DNA from: Hygrocybe punicea
Lineage: Eukaryota > Basidiomycota > Agaricomycetes > Agaricales > Hygrophoraceae
Assembly (NCBI GenBank): GCA_963556145.1
Contig: OY744463.1
Span: 3,658,001 to 3,722,000 of the forward strand
Reading direction: 5' to 3'
DNA length: 64,000 nt
Positions 13,530 through 25,863 of the stretch are shown one piece after another (position 1 is the first letter of the stretch; every line of letters starts with the position of its first letter). The notes under the pieces are model-generated. The model had not been told where the DNA came from, ran no database searches, and saw only the letters and a program-made list of their open reading frames with translations. The translations under genes and the position numbers were made by a program.

Positions 13530-16235
13530 CTACAGTTTTGACACGATTTTCCGCAAATCCGTCTTCAATATTTTGCCAGTGGATGTTTTCTGTAAAAATT
13601 CTAATGTGAACACAAATCGACTCCAATCGATCCAAGGACTCACAGGCAAGTCCTCGACTATCGCCACCCACTCTGGGCAAGCAAATCCGGGCAAGCGCGC
13701 CCTGGCGTGATTCTTGAGGTCTTGTTCGAAGTCGCGATGGCGGTTGTGCCAGTGTTTGGCGTGTTGCGGATGGAGCGTAATGAACGCCATTGGGCGTTCA
13801 CCCCATTTAGGGTGTGAACGAGCGACCACAGAGGCTTCAAGGACATGTGGGTGGCTTGCAAGTTCTATAGACGAGAGAAAGAAAGATAGAACAAATGGAT
13901 TAGCTGTAGTTACCTTGTTCGATGGCGAGACTGGACGCATTCTGTTCAGAGTTGGCGAATAGATAACCTTCAGCAAATGAACTGCGAACAAGAAAACGAG
14001 AAGACACACCTCCCCTCCGGAAATGATGATATCCTTGCTCCTGTCAATGATAGATATCGTTCCGTCGGGATACATCACCGCCAGATCGCCAGAGTGGAAA
14101 CTTTCCCCACGGAAGGCCGTGCGTGTCGCTTCCGCATCACGGAAGTACTGTGGACGCCTCAGTTACACAAATGTACACCGATCGGCAGCCAAGAACGAAG
14201 AACGAACCTCCTTCATAACGATATTCCCCCTCATGACAATTTCTCCCACGGTCTTCCCATCCCTGGGCACATCTACGAGATCGTCCGTACCGTTTCCAGG
14301 AGGGAATACTACACGCACGCCTTGGGCTGCGGAGAAGCTGTGTCCCTGACGTGCCATGAGCTTTGCACGGTCTTGGAGGGAGAGCGTTGACCACGAGGGC
14401 TGTTCGTAGCAGCGCGTGAACGGGCCATACGTCTACATCGGTGAGAGCTTAGCTCTAGATTGCCCTACATTGCTCTGTAGCAGCATCATTTACCTCTCTA
14501 ACAACGTTGAAAAATGTGCCAGTGTTTGAGAAACGTGCGAGGAAGAATGAGTAAAAATCCACCTACGTTAACCCATAAACATGCACTGGTTTTATGCCCT
14601 TCTTTTCCAACTCTCCGATCAGATGGGCAGTAGGAGCGGCTCCTGCAACAACGGCCGTGACTCCTCGAGGTATAGGTCTAGCGTGAGGATCATTTACGAT
14701 TCCAATCTAATCATATCGACAGTAGCACATGTTTGCGATTGAGCACAAGAAACACATTGAGGCAGCACACTGACTTGTACCGTCGGAGCGCCGCAATAGT
14801 GAGTAACTCCAGAATGAAAGAGGTGATGCCAGATGCGAGTGTAATCGACAGTTCTCTGCGTGATCTTGAAATTTATGGTCAGTAATGAAATGGATGGGAT
14901 AAGAATGGAGATGATGCCTCACTTGTGTGGCAAACGCAAAGACAAGAGCCCACGGATAGGTCCACCCTGCCGCATGAAACATGGGAAGGATCCTGCCATC
15001 AAGTTTAGCTGGTTCTGTTATGGTCAGTCAAGATGAGAGACGATGCATGCCATAGATACGTAGATGTCCGGTCAATTCTACGAGAACATCATTTCAGAGA
15101 ACCGAAAAAACGGGGGGGAATAGTAGGGCTGTACTAACCGTCCCTCGAAAGCGTTGGCGATTGCTGCTAGGTATGATCCTGTGAATAAAGAATAAACATA
15201 GATTTGAGAAGATGACACTCTAGATGACCTCTAAGAGTTGACAAGACGCCTTTCGGCTGATATTTAACCAGTTAAGGAGACTGTGCATGCAACAGAAGCA
15301 AAACGCACCCTCCCTGTAGTGCCAGATCTGTTTATACCAATCAGATGCCGGAAGACAGACAGTGAACATGAACTCACGTATAACAGAGTGTTGCTGCAAC
15401 ATTCTCATCCACTTCGATGTCTAACCCCATCCACCCCCTTTCCCGACTGAACTTCCTCCCGCTGCTCAAAAACTCCTCGTAAGGATCACCAGGTAGCCCA
15501 GAGTCTTTGCACAATATGACGGGAACCCTTGCTCCCTCTATGAGGTTCACATACTCATGATCGACCAGAATGAGGCTTGCTCCACTATGCTCGAGGATGT
15601 AGGTGACTTCATGGGGTTTGAGACGAGTATTAATGGGTGTAATTATTGCACGTGCGGCGAGGACACCGTGGTGAGCGTCTACAGCGGAGAACACAGGTTA
15701 GGGTACGGCGAGAGCAGTCACGAAGGGATACGCCACCTGCGATGAGGGGTCTAGGAAGCATAAGTCGAGGAGAATCGACGAAAGGGCGAAAAACTCACGT
15801 ATTGGGCGCGATGACAGCGACACGATCACCAGGTCTGATACCAGCCTGGATAAAGGCATAAGCGAGATTCTGAATGCGTTGAGCCCTTTCAGACAGGTGT
15901 TTGGGGTGAGCAATCGACCGGGAAACAATGGTAACTAGGACTTCACCAGACAGCAAATGAATAGAAGACTGGATGCTCAACATCCGGGTGTGCTAGTGCC
16001 AGTTTTTCGGGGTAGATCTCTGCAGCACGAAGAATAAAATTCAATGGATTCTGCAATCGAGACAGTGAAATCGGCCTCTAATTTTTTCATGTTCGATGCT
16101 CACCAGCGGTTGGATATTAACCGGGAGGCCAACTGGTTCCTTGAGCCTCAACTTCAGCAGTTTTGGAGGGATGCTTTCAGGAGTTGGTTGAAAAGTTGAG
16201 GGTGCAGCTGAAAGTAGGGTGAGAAGGTGGATCAT
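13530..16235 (-). CDS. Peroxisomal AMP-forming acyl-CoA ligase (ANL family)
   Basis: A minus-strand gene with at least eight short exons. Adenylation motifs are clear: YTSGTTGRPKGV rebuilt across two introns near 15240-15380, LPMFHAAGWTYP, FHSGDLAVMYPDGTISIIDR and the C-terminal KTSTGKILKTDLRK with the catalytic lysine. The protein ends in SKL, a canonical PTS1 peroxisome signal. It should activate a fatty or aromatic acid to its CoA thioester in peroxisomes, feeding beta-oxidation; the substrate cannot be told from sequence. The early part (TFQPTPESIPP, NPLNFILRAAEIYPEKLALA) fits the medium-chain/4-coumarate-like group. The start at 16235 is tentative: a pyrimidine-AG just downstream could be an acceptor for an upstream first exon. 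Confidence 0.85.
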
Positions 16236-16666
16236 TCTCTCTGTATTGTTGGTTCCACACACCAATCGCCATATTTGATGGCGCGTTGGCCTCAAGAGAT
16301 CACTGTTCGTATCGCGAGACTCGGAGGCTTTGAAGGAAGCCTGCAAGTGCGAAATGTTCCGCACCGTACCGTTCACTTTGAAATAAGGTTGACGGCTCTC
16401 GAGTCCGCCGCGAGCCTGAGCTAGAATTCGTCTGCTGGGTCCTTAAGGACGAGCAAGAGACTCCTTCACCCGTCAAACTCACAAAACAGTCGGATTTTCG
16501 CAGAAGAAATAATAATAATATCAATGCTGTGGCGCCTTGCTTGATATGGACGAATCATAAACAAGTTGTAAACAGCGCAGCATTGTCACGGTGGGGGCCC
16601 CCATCACTTTGCTTTTCCCATTTCTTCTGTATACTTCCAACAACCCATCGCTCACGATATTATTGT
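16236..16666. promoter_or_regulatory. Intergenic region between divergent acyl-CoA ligase and Rab5 genes
   Basis: 431 bp without a supported gene. Contains 'aataataataat' at about 16508-16520 and a pyrimidine-rich stretch before the Rab5 ATG. No TATA box is evident. Possibly holds an unfound first exon of the ligase. Confidence 0.35.
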
Positions 16667-17677
16667 ATGGCTGACTCTGCCTCCGGTTCTGTGGACAAAT
16701 CGGTCCAAGTCAAACTCGTCCTCCTAGGTAGGGAATCTTGCCCGAATTTATTCAATTGTCCTGCGCTGAACGCACTGACATTGTTCACTCTAGGAGAGGC
16801 TGCGGTTGGAAAATCATCAGTGGTCCTTCGCTTTGTTCGTCGGTAATCACCACGAGTGTGAACCCTATCTGACTGATATACAGGTCTCCAACGAATTCCA
16901 AGCAAACAAGGAACCAACAATTGGCGCCGCATTTCTAACGCAGAAATGTCGCCTGGAAGACCGTGTCCTGCGATATGAAATATGGGATACTGCTGGTCAG
17001 GAGCGCTTCCATTCCCTTGCTGTAAGTCTTTGGTGGCATGTCGAACGTAGTCCGCACTCATTCTGGGTGCATGAAAAAGCCCATGTATTACCGCAATGCC
17101 CAAGCTGCCGTCGTCGTCTATGATGTCACGAAAGCTGCCAGTCTGGACAAGGCCAAATCGTGGGTGAAGGAGCTCCAACGGCAGGCGAATCCGAATATCG
17201 TCATTGCACTTGCTGGCAACAAAGTTGATCTTGTGCAATCCTCACCCTCTTTGCCCGGCGCTACAGCTTCCTCCTCCGAGTCAGAAGACGAGGCGGATGA
17301 TGCAACCGCTACGCCTGGAGAGACACCTGCTTCGTCCGGCAATGGACCAGAGAGCCTGCGAGAGGTACCACGGGAAGAGGCGCAGGCTTATGCCACTGAG
17401 GCTGGCTTACTTTTCTTTGAGACCAGCGCCAAGACCGGGGAAGGTATCGTCGATATTTTCACAGAAATTGGTACGTTCTTGCTCCAATGTGGGGATCAAT
17501 GCGATTTCAGAACCTTTTCTTTGATTGGTAGCCAAGAAGATTCCTATCGAACACATCTTGGCTTCAACCCGTGGTGGTACAGGCCGCCCAGGTGCCGGAA
17601 GTCGCAACGGCGCTCAGGAAGGTGGCGTCAACCTCCAGGATAACGCGGCGAAAGACAGAGACGCATGCAATTGTTGA
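16667..17677 (+). CDS. Rab5-type small GTPase (Ypt5/Vps21) with an acidic insertion
   Basis: Exons 16667-16727, 16794-16834, 16884-17021, 17080-17470 and 17532-17677 give 258 residues. All G boxes are present: GEAAVGKSS (P-loop), EPTIGAAF (switch I, Rab5-like), [18 protein letters not shown] (switch II), GNKVDL and ETSAKTG. The tail ends CNC, a double-geranylgeranylation motif for membrane anchoring on early endosomes. Between GNKVDLVQ and [12 protein letters not shown] there is an extra stretch of about 45 residues rich in S, E, D and P, which explains the length above the usual 210-220. The second exon/intron border uses a weak donor (GTTCGT). It converges on an arrestin gene, another endocytic factor. 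Confidence 0.93.
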
Positions 17678-17909
17678 GGTGGACTGATCTCGCTAGTAAC
17701 TATACGTACATGATTCTCGTCTGGTTATCACCGTTCATATATATATATTCCGATTTGAATTGGTTCCCTTTCCCATGATCTATAATCGTAAAACCTGCAG
17801 TACGTGTAATTGCTTTCTTATTCGATCAGGATGGACATCTTGTGTGATGAGTTCGGGATGTAATTTAGGAATGGCACTGCAAAGAAAAATAGAAAAATGT
17901 CTCCACTAA

Positions 17910-20003
17910 CTAACTTGGCCGTGCCTCAGAACTCGGAGGTATCAAGTCCACATACGGAGGTGGCCGTGTGACATGTCCTTGGTCTCTATCGTTGACCGGA
18001 TTTAGATACGGTGGCGGCGCCAAGCCGTGGGAGGGCTGGACTTGCGCAGCGGTGGGCTCCGGAGCACATGAATGTAGACCAACCGGCTCTGCCGGCTGGT
18101 TATATGCAGTGCCAGCAGCCGATGGCGGCTGCAGAGGCGTGGCAGGGGATCTGAACTCGGAGTCGATGGAGGGTGGCGGATCAGAAGGGTCATCCATGGC
18201 GGGTGGCGGTGGTGGAGGTAAATGTTCCTCACCCGTCTCTTCTTGGTGGTCTAGAGCAAGAGCCCGACCGAGAGCATCGATAGCAGTTTCAGGCTCACGA
18301 TTGGTCAGTTCCGTCAAGTTTGGATCACTTGTCACCATGACGATTGCTGGGCTTGAGGATCGCTGCATGATGTCGGAATGTCCATCAAATTGTTCGGACG
18401 CTGTAAAACCAAATTGGTCGCCTTCACCGAGGATAGCATGCACGTTGTGCGGCAGAGGGATCGCGGGGTGGTCCTCAGGTTGAGGAATGATGATCTCCCT
18501 CTCGGATTCGAGGAAGGTGGGAAGCCGTGTGGATGTCGATGCTTCACGTTCAGAGGAGAAGAACGGTGGAGGTGCATCCCGTTCCTCGAATGGAGGCGGT
18601 GCGCCGCTGGAATGCACACTAGGTCCGGCTTCTCCGTCGTAGCGAGGAGCAGAAGAATCGTCGTCGTATCTGATAGTTTTCACCGGTGGGCGATCATGTT
18701 TCTTTTGATATGCTGCATCGACCCATTCCTCAACCTCTGGCAGAGGAGCGGGTGGTGCAATTATGACGGTAGGAATAGATACCGTCGATATGCGTTCCGT
18801 GCGGCTTGATGTGTTTACAAACGATACATGAACATTGAGCCGGAACGACACAGAATGAAGGACCGTGGTCTGAGTGATCGAAGCACATTCGGTGTCATTA
18901 TCATGGTGACTATATTCTCCAGCGGGCAAGTCAACTGGATGATCAGAAGGGGAGCCAGACGGAGGTGGCTGATGCAAGATAAACCGCAGCTGAACCGTCT
19001 TTTCCGAGTGAAAACGACATGATGCTCCCGAGCGCGCGAGGATTGTCCTATATGATGACCCCATAAAGAGGGGAGAGATTGGAGATTTTGACGATGAAGA
19101 TGGCAGAGAAGGCCGAGCTTCACTTGAAGGACCATCGCTGCTTATGAGGTGTTCTCCAAACACCGCTTCGTTATCAGAGAGCAAATCTGCCTCGGAGTCC
19201 GACAGTTCGTCTTCACCGACATCACGCTTGACTTTCACCACTCGGACAAGTTCCGCTCTGACATTTCGAAGTCTCAACCCCTGCTCAAGGACCAGCTCCT
19301 TCTTGGGCGGAGGAATTGTGACGTATACAGGAATAGGTTCGCCAGCTTTGAAGGTTGTTCGAGGTACCTCGACTTGTACGCGTGTTGGGTCGTCCAAGCT
19401 CTGAGTCTCGGGAGATATAGCTATGGTATGAGTATGCGATGTGTAACGCCTCGTATGCACGGCGAGGGACTTGAAGAGGGGCCGCAGAAGAGGGTCCAAT
19501 GGATGTAAGGTTGCGGTCAATATATGAGTAAGTGAAGATTGCGGAGTGCGCATCGACTGCGGGGTATCCGGTGTCAGAGGGATGGCAAACGGATATGTAG
19601 ATGGCAGAGTGGTCGAATTCGAGTGCGAGGCCGAGACTAAGGCTATCTCTGAGAAGCCCAGTTCAATCTCGTTATCATAGGCTGTTTCAACGGTGCGCAA
19701 GGACATTGTTCTGGAAGGGACAAAAGTAGTAGTACGGCCTGACCAACACACGATAAATCATACAACTTACACTTTTCCCCACCGCCCTGACTCAGCTCCC
19801 TTAATTTGCAGCTCTCCTTCGATTGCAGCTCGTTCACCATCTGCTCCCAAGAACCCTTTCTGAAAATTTATCGAGTCCGTTGGGGGAACGATGAGTATTT
19901 GTGGCTGGACTGTCGACACGACGTGGCCCCTGTTTTGAGAGACAGCTACCTCAACGGGATCTTCTTGAGAGTAGATTGGAGGAGGTGCGGACTCTGGCTG
20001 CAT
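17910..20003 (-). CDS. Alpha-arrestin (ART-type ubiquitin-ligase adaptor)
   Basis: Two exons, 20003-19771 and 19710-17910, give 677 residues. The N-terminal arrestin fold starts at SINFQKGFLGADGERAAIEG and continues through EIELGFSEIAL; the C-terminal half of the fold includes TTFKAGEPIPVYVTIPP and HSVSFRLNVHVSFV. Three PPxY motifs are visible: PPPIY near residue 9, and PPPYLN and PPPYVD near the C-terminus. PPxY motifs recruit WW-domain Rsp5/NEDD4 ligases, so the protein likely directs ubiquitination and endocytosis of plasma-membrane transporters. The long linker is Pro/Ser/Glu-rich and probably disordered. I place it as an alpha-arrestin with good confidence; the cargo is unknown. Confidence 0.82.
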
Positions 20004-20175
20004 AGTGACGGCAGATAAATTTTGCGATTGAGGCTGCAGTTGGCAGTTCGAAATCAGGGTGAAATTTGACCAAATAAAAATATGAATAGCATGGTACACA
20101 GCGAAACTGGGTTCCAGAGTAAAAGTCCCCCCCTCACCCAATACTTATACAGCCAGATTAATATATGTAAAGCCA

Positions 20176-23100
20176 TCACTCTACTCTCGCCAGACTCTCC
20201 AGCTCAGCAAACATCACATCGTCTACCTCCCGCAGCATCAGCAGATCCCATGCCACGTCTCGATACCCGCCAAGCAACCCTGTCCCTTTCTCTTTTTCAC
20301 TCTCGCCAACCTCCCCATATCCCATCCCGAACGACATAGTGGGCAGCGTCGTAGACTGCGATGTATCAAACGAGTCCTCTCCATCGTCCACGACCTTCAT
20401 CGCTTCGATTGCCCGCCGCGTGCAAACCGAGAACCATGCCCGCCCCTCGGGATTGGGGTTCATTAGAAACTTTTGGACCATTCTGAGCATCACCTTAGTG
20501 AAGCTAAGACTCCGGTCGGTCTTAAACTTCTGCTTTAAGTCGGGCGGCGCGAGAAACGCAAGTGAGTAGATGGCCATGATGATTTTCTCCAGGTAACTCA
20601 ACCAGTACTCCCGCATCACTAATTGGAAATCGGCGTCTAGAACCGGTAGGCGGTGCACCAATGCCCCGAAAAGATGCCATATTGCCGTTCGAGGAACTGC
20701 TTGTGATAGTACTTGTCGGTTCGAGTCCGATTGACTTAATCTTGTGAAGACTTCCAGAGCGGTGTCTGGTAATGAAGGCGGTTTACGTCCGCCGCTGGCA
20801 AGAAGACCGGTGTGTTGAAGATACGCCAAGGGTGATAGACATTCCGCGGGGTCAATGAGGTGGGAGGAGATCAGAGAAAAAGCCCTCTTTGCCACCTTCA
20901 CCATTGTTTTCGACGGGCCGGGATTGGAGGAAAGTTGGATCAGGCCTGCGATATTGGTCAGGGTGTACAGTACATCTTTCCGAGCAGCTACTAGGTCGCC
21001 GAGGGAGAGGACGGGTGAAGCTGCAGATGGTTTGCAGCCGTCGTGCTTGAGGTCGCATACGCGGAGCATGACATCTAGTAGTCGTTCATGCTGCGCGAGA
21101 AATGTTACATTATCCGCAATGGTCGATAAATTGCGAAGAATGTTCATGACCGATAATACAAGGTTCCCGGGACGCTGGAGTGGTCCAATATCGGGATCTT
21201 TCGATCCTTGCCAATGCGTGAGGCCCGCAAACGGCTGGCTCCCTTCCTCGTAGATTATGTTGACCAACTCTCGATGGGTAGTAACACGAAAATCCCCAAG
21301 GATGTCAGGTCTGGAAACATCCTCGTCACCGAACGCCGCGTCCTCGAGGAGATCCAGAACTTCGTCCAACAAATCTACACATTGAAATATGGGGAACCCC
21401 GATCCTGGAGTCTGACCCTTCATTGTTGATAGGAGCGTGAACGTTGTCAGGGCATACGACAATTCAGTAGGCAACCTCGAACGAACGGACATCGTGAGCG
21501 CTTCGATATCCACGGTGCCCCAGTCGTTGATGTCGCGTAGAGGTCGTTGCTCGCGCACGCGTACCAAGTCGTTAATGGCATTCAGATCTCGTCCACCAAA
21601 TGTGTCAACCTCACGTGCCAGAGGAACGTATTCAATTTTCCGTCTAGAAGGCTGTGGTCGCGGTTTTGGGGGTGGGGGGATTGTTGTTGAGCTGGAACCG
21701 TTGGGGACATTGGAATGATTCAACAAACTTCGATCAGGCTGGGAGACTGTAGAAGGCTTGAATGTGGGTTGAGCGTGATTGAACAGCCCCCAAGAATATT
21801 ACAACTTACTGATGAGCCTTCCGGTGGTTCCGATTCAGCTGCGATGGTAGCTCAGTATAGAATTTCCGTAAATGACAACAGACTTGCCAGTTTTCTGTCT
21901 CACTCTCTTACTGTCAGCTTCTTCCGAATCCAACTTCCTTTTGATCCCTTGAGCATCAGGATCAAGGATATCTTTCTCCGAGGGGCCAGGAAGAGTTATT
22001 GGTATCGAGTCTGAAGATGATCCAGAGCTTGAGCTTTGGGTGTTTCCCTTACTGGGCTGAATATTGGCAAGAGAAGACGATGGCCTTTGCTGAGGCGCCT
22101 CAGCAGTATTCGGAGGTTGGGTATACTGAGAAACACCATTCAAAGGCGAACCAGCAACGTTCGACTGGTTCATCAAGCTTGGAACATGCAATGATGCCGC
22201 CGTCGGCTGCGTCTGTCCTGGAAAGCCAGTCTGCGCTGCACCGTTCAAAGCCTGCGGAAGCCGCCCTTGAGCAGGTCCTGCTGCCGAAGGTTGCTGTGGT
22301 TGAACACCAGGCTGCCGAGAGGCTGTTTCTGTCGCTCGCCGCTGCTGCTCCTGAACGTTCCGTTTGTATGCGTCTTCGAAGGGGTGGAGGAGCGCCATGT
22401 AATACTGAGAGAGAGTAGCCGCCACAGATGTTAAGCCGTTTAGTTGAGGAACAGGAAAATGTTCTGGGAGATCGAAATGCGACAACAATGCATTCCACGA
22501 GCCTGGCTGACTGTTGAGCTGTTGGGTTGCGATGTCAGAGAATTGGTTAACCTAAGACGATAGATATACTTTAGCGCCTCCACCAGCCTGAAAGACGAGG
22601 CCCCAAAGCCTGAGCAAATCAACATCTTTCCCCGCCAAGCGGAAAAAGCCAGGTTCTGACGGAGAGGGTTCGATTTTCTTCCAAAATGAGTTGGCAGGAT
22701 CGTAATTTGGGGGATATGGGATACCAGTGAGGGCAGGCGGCAGGGGCGTGTTGCGAGCAGACATGAGATGGGCGAGGCCCATGAGAAAATTGCGACGCCT
22801 ATGCTTCAAAGAGGCAGCAGCGGCTTGTGAGTTTCGAGCAGCGGTATTCTGCTGTGCCAGGGCAGGATCGACAAGGGAGGCATGTGGGAAGGAGGCCAAC
22901 CCATTATGAGTTGGATGGGCAGTCGCATTGGGTGTATCGTGACTGAGACCAATTGGATGGTTGACACCGAGGTAAGAACTGGGTGGAGGGACAGTGCGAC
23001 CGTTTGTAGCGATTCTGTTCACGTTTGCTGCGTTGAGTGCAGCCATTTGTTTATCGAGATTGAAATTGGAAGCATGGTCAAAGCCGGCTGGTGGGCTGAA

Positions 23101-23220
23101 GGATGGCAATGGAGACTGTTGATGTTGATGGTGTTGACGGATTTGCTGGCCATTTTGAGGTCTGGAATACGGGTGTGAGGTGAGGGGATGATGGTGGAAG
23201 GAAGACAGCGGCGATTACTG
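20176..23220 (-). CDS. Swi1/ARID1-type subunit of the SWI/SNF chromatin remodeller
   Basis: Minus-strand gene. The ARID domain spans two exons: RRRNFLMGLAHLMSARN, NSFWKKIEPSPSEPGFFRLA, LLRLWGLVFQAGGGAKV, then after the intron WNALLSHFDLPEHFPVPQ and LSQYYMALLHPFEDAYK. A glutamine/proline-rich linker follows, small exons near 21730-21850, and a 500-residue C-terminal domain (EYVPLAREVDTFGGRDLNAI, DWGTVDIEALTMSVRSRL) typical of fungal Swi1/BAF250. ARID proteins bind DNA loosely and target SWI/SNF to promoters. Stop at 20176. The start is unresolved: the frame of the first coding exon is closed upstream by TAA near 23212, and the first in-frame ATG is at the Met of NLDKQMAALN, so a first exon or a different splice may exist. 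Confidence 0.85.
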
Positions 23221-23547
23221 ACTGCATGACTGTCATGTATTGGCTCACGGAGCACCTGTTTGAATCCCTGGCTCCGATCCCGGTACACAAGCTATCGCAT
23301 CAGGAACTGCAGCACTGCAAATTCACACTGTGCGAACATTTATTTCCTATCTTAGTCGCTGCAGCCGGCCTCTACTGGTCCTCTGCAGTCTGCACGGACA
23401 CCACATTCACCGCCAGTCTCACCAGCTGCTCTGGAACACACGCTGTCCATAACACGTCCAAGGTTGTAAGAATATTTATTACAGCCGCCACTCACTGTGG
23501 TCGTGTGACTCGTCGTGACGTAACACGTGACGCGTGACTGCCCTCCA
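23221..23547. promoter_or_regulatory. Divergent promoter with CRE-like and E-box motifs
   Basis: Between the Swi1 and DUF1764 genes. At about 23514-23538 the sequence has TGACGTAA directly followed by CACGTG and then GACGCGTGAC. These match bZIP/CRE and bHLH E-box cores. Site function is inference. Confidence 0.35.
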
Positions 23548-24077
23548 ATGCCCCTCACAGAAATAGACACCATCTTCGCTGCTGCCAAGGAGAAAACGAA
23601 GAAAATCACAAAGAAGTCCAACATCACTGATGGCAAAACCCAACCATCTGACGAGGCTTCTACCAAGAAGAAGCGGTCAGCACCAGAGACCGTGCTCGAT
23701 CCGTCTTCTATCGTCCCTGCCGTAAAACGAGCGAAGACGGACGTCAATGCTAGAAAGAAATTTCAACAGGAAGACCACGAGCATTCCAGGCGGTCTGGGT
23801 CTCGTGCGCGAATCAATTGTCCTCTCTCACAAGGCTTGCAATTGACAATGCCCTCAGGTCGCAGAACAGAGGAGGGGTTTGCAATCTACAAAGAAGACGA
23901 GCTCGGCATCTCAAATGAAGGCGGTGGTCAGACCCTATCCACATTTATTTATTTTCCAACGGCTGATGTTGCTTGGAACATAGACACGCCGTTATGCCCC
24001 TTTGATTGCCAATGCTGTGAGTCACTCCATCGCCATTTAGATGTCGAACCCATACCAAATCTGTTGCAGGTTTCTAG
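23548..24077 (+). CDS. DUF1764 family protein
   Basis: Exons 23548-23926, 23984-24016 and 24070-24077 give 139 residues in frame. The N-terminal MPLTEIDTIFA, the lysine-rich first half, TEEGFAIYKEDELGI and the end EGGDTPLCPFDCQCCF are the signature of the small conserved eukaryotic DUF1764 family. The last exon contributes only the final bases of CF and the stop, and its acceptor is fixed by the family's conserved CCF ending. Highly basic with two KKKR/VKRAK-type stretches, so probably nuclear or nucleolar. Molecular role unknown. Confidence 0.88.
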
Positions 24078-24490
24078 CTCCTTCGTATCGTAGATTCTGA
24101 ACCCCATCATTCTCCGCTCCTTTAGACCGCTCCATTCTCTATCAAAGAGCTCCTGCTGTATTCACAAGTTTGGTGCGTTATCAAGAGCCTTCGTCACATT
24201 TTAATCTTTCAATTCAAACTCTGTATCTGCAACAGTAGTGCAGCTCCACAAGTAAGCTGGTGCCCTGAGTTCTCGGCTCTTTCGAAGCTTCCCGAACCGC
24301 TCGCCAACAATGGCAGAGTAATGGTCCGGCGAGGTCAATGTGTAGCCAACATTGATGATATCTTTCCCCTTTCAATATCTCATCGACATCTTGTCGTAGA
24401 GATACGATTACACTTTGTGGTGGACACATATCTGAACAGTCCTTGATGTTATTCACATACTGGGCACAATGAAAATAAGTTACCTATATT
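24078..24490. other. Intergenic, no gene seen
   Basis: About 413 bp between convergent 3' ends of the DUF1764 and cyclin H genes. The 80-codon frame on the minus strand shows no domain or splice support. Probably two 3' UTRs. Confidence 0.5.
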
Positions 24491-25729
24491 CTAGTCGTCA
24501 TCGTCATCATCGTCAACTGCGCCACCGTTTCCTGCCGCCAGCTCTTCCCCAAATGGATCGACACCCTCTATTGCCCTCTGCGCGTCCATCGCCTTCCTGC
24601 TCCTTTTCTCCTCTGCTTTCCTCTCCTCTGCTGCCCTCTTCGCCAAATATGCCTTGCTTCCAACGACCTTCTCAGGGTTTTTGCATAATTTCAAGCGCCG
24701 ATCGACCTCCCGCACAGATTCGACATCAGGTGTTTGTCCAGTCTCAGTTATCAGCACTTTTATGTCGTCGACGGTGATTCTGAGTGCAGCCGCGTTCGGA
24801 AGGTTCTTGAAAGATTCCCACTGCGAGGCAGCAGCAGGGGAAGCGAGCGAGAGGCATGCGAGGGCTATCTGGGAAGGAGTGTATACCAGTTCGGCGTCCG
24901 TGAGACGTGCGACCCGGACGTATCCGAGTGCGGCATCGTATGCGTCCTGCGGTTGGTCGACCGAGGCTTCGGATACACTCTGGTTAAGATGTGATTCTGT
25001 CAGAATGAGATGAAGAGGAGGGTGTATATTATACGGACCTGGAGATCTAGCCAGATTCCCCACAGGGCTCTATGAGCATGCCATACAGCGAATTCAAAGC
25101 CAAGGCTTTGCGCCACAAGAAATTCGAGGTCGAGAACGTCGGACGGTGACGTCTTAGGGATATGGGAGGTATAGGCCTCCAGAGATATTGGATTGTTCGT
25201 AGTCTTCGTCGCGAGGAACAGGGCAGTCAGCCTGTGCAAAAGACGACTCCAGCAACAGGATCGCAAAAGGGGAAGGAATCATGCGCACATCACATTCTTG
25301 GGATGCCAGTCCATGACGGTGTTTTTTAGGTAGAATCTTTTCATGTAGCTAACCGCTGTCGCTTCGACCTCCTCGGGAAAACGAAAGTGACCGCAGAGCT
25401 GGGCAATCTTGGACAAATATAGTTTGACGAGTAGATGTTCTTCGTCTGGGTCCAGAAAAGAGACAATCGTGGAAGAACCGGGCTGGCGAGATTAATTTTA
25501 AATGGATTACGGTGAGCTAGTGGTCGAAAGAGTGGCCTGCCTCGTCCGCCTCGATGGTTCTGCGAATGACAGCGACTGCGGCGGCATTGAGGGAAATACG
25601 GATTTGGGCAAGCTGTTCATGGGAATATCTCCAGTTTTTAAATTGTGTGCTTGCCTCGTACAACGGCTTCTTTGAAGGCGCCGCTGACTCTGCCCTTCCT
25701 CCTGCGCTTTCGACAGCCGCTGCTGTCAT
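24491..25729 (-). CDS. Cyclin H, TFIIH/CAK subunit
   Basis: Starts at MTAAAVESAGG and shows the cyclin-H entry FKNWRYSHEQLAQIR, followed by NAAAVAVIRR. Later exons carry the first cyclin fold (TALFLATKTTNN, SPSDVLDLEFLVAQSLGFEF) and the second fold (DAYDAALGYVRVARLTDAE, YTPSQIALACLSLA). The C-terminus is lysine/glutamate-rich, ends in a run of about seven aspartates, and contains KNPEKVVGSKAYLAKRAAEE. Cyclin H partners CDK7 and MAT1 to phosphorylate RNA polymerase II and CDKs. Introns lie near 25500, 25270-25300 and 25000-25040. It is divergent from the DUF7726 gene with only 134 bp between start codons. Confidence 0.9.
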
Positions 25730-25863
25730 TGACGACGTCGACGACTCGGAACGGTCACTCTGTCACGGACTCTGTCACGCTACTTTCGCGGACTCGGAAA
25801 CGCCGTCCCTGATTCACCACCACCACCACCACCATCCCTTAAAATATCCCACGACACGCGTCA

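Noticed and set aside
18378..18809. Plus-strand 143-codon frame
   Set aside because: Shadow of the arrestin C-terminal exon.
24214..24456. Minus-strand 80-codon frame
   Set aside because: No similarity, no splice signals, lies in the convergent 3' UTR region.
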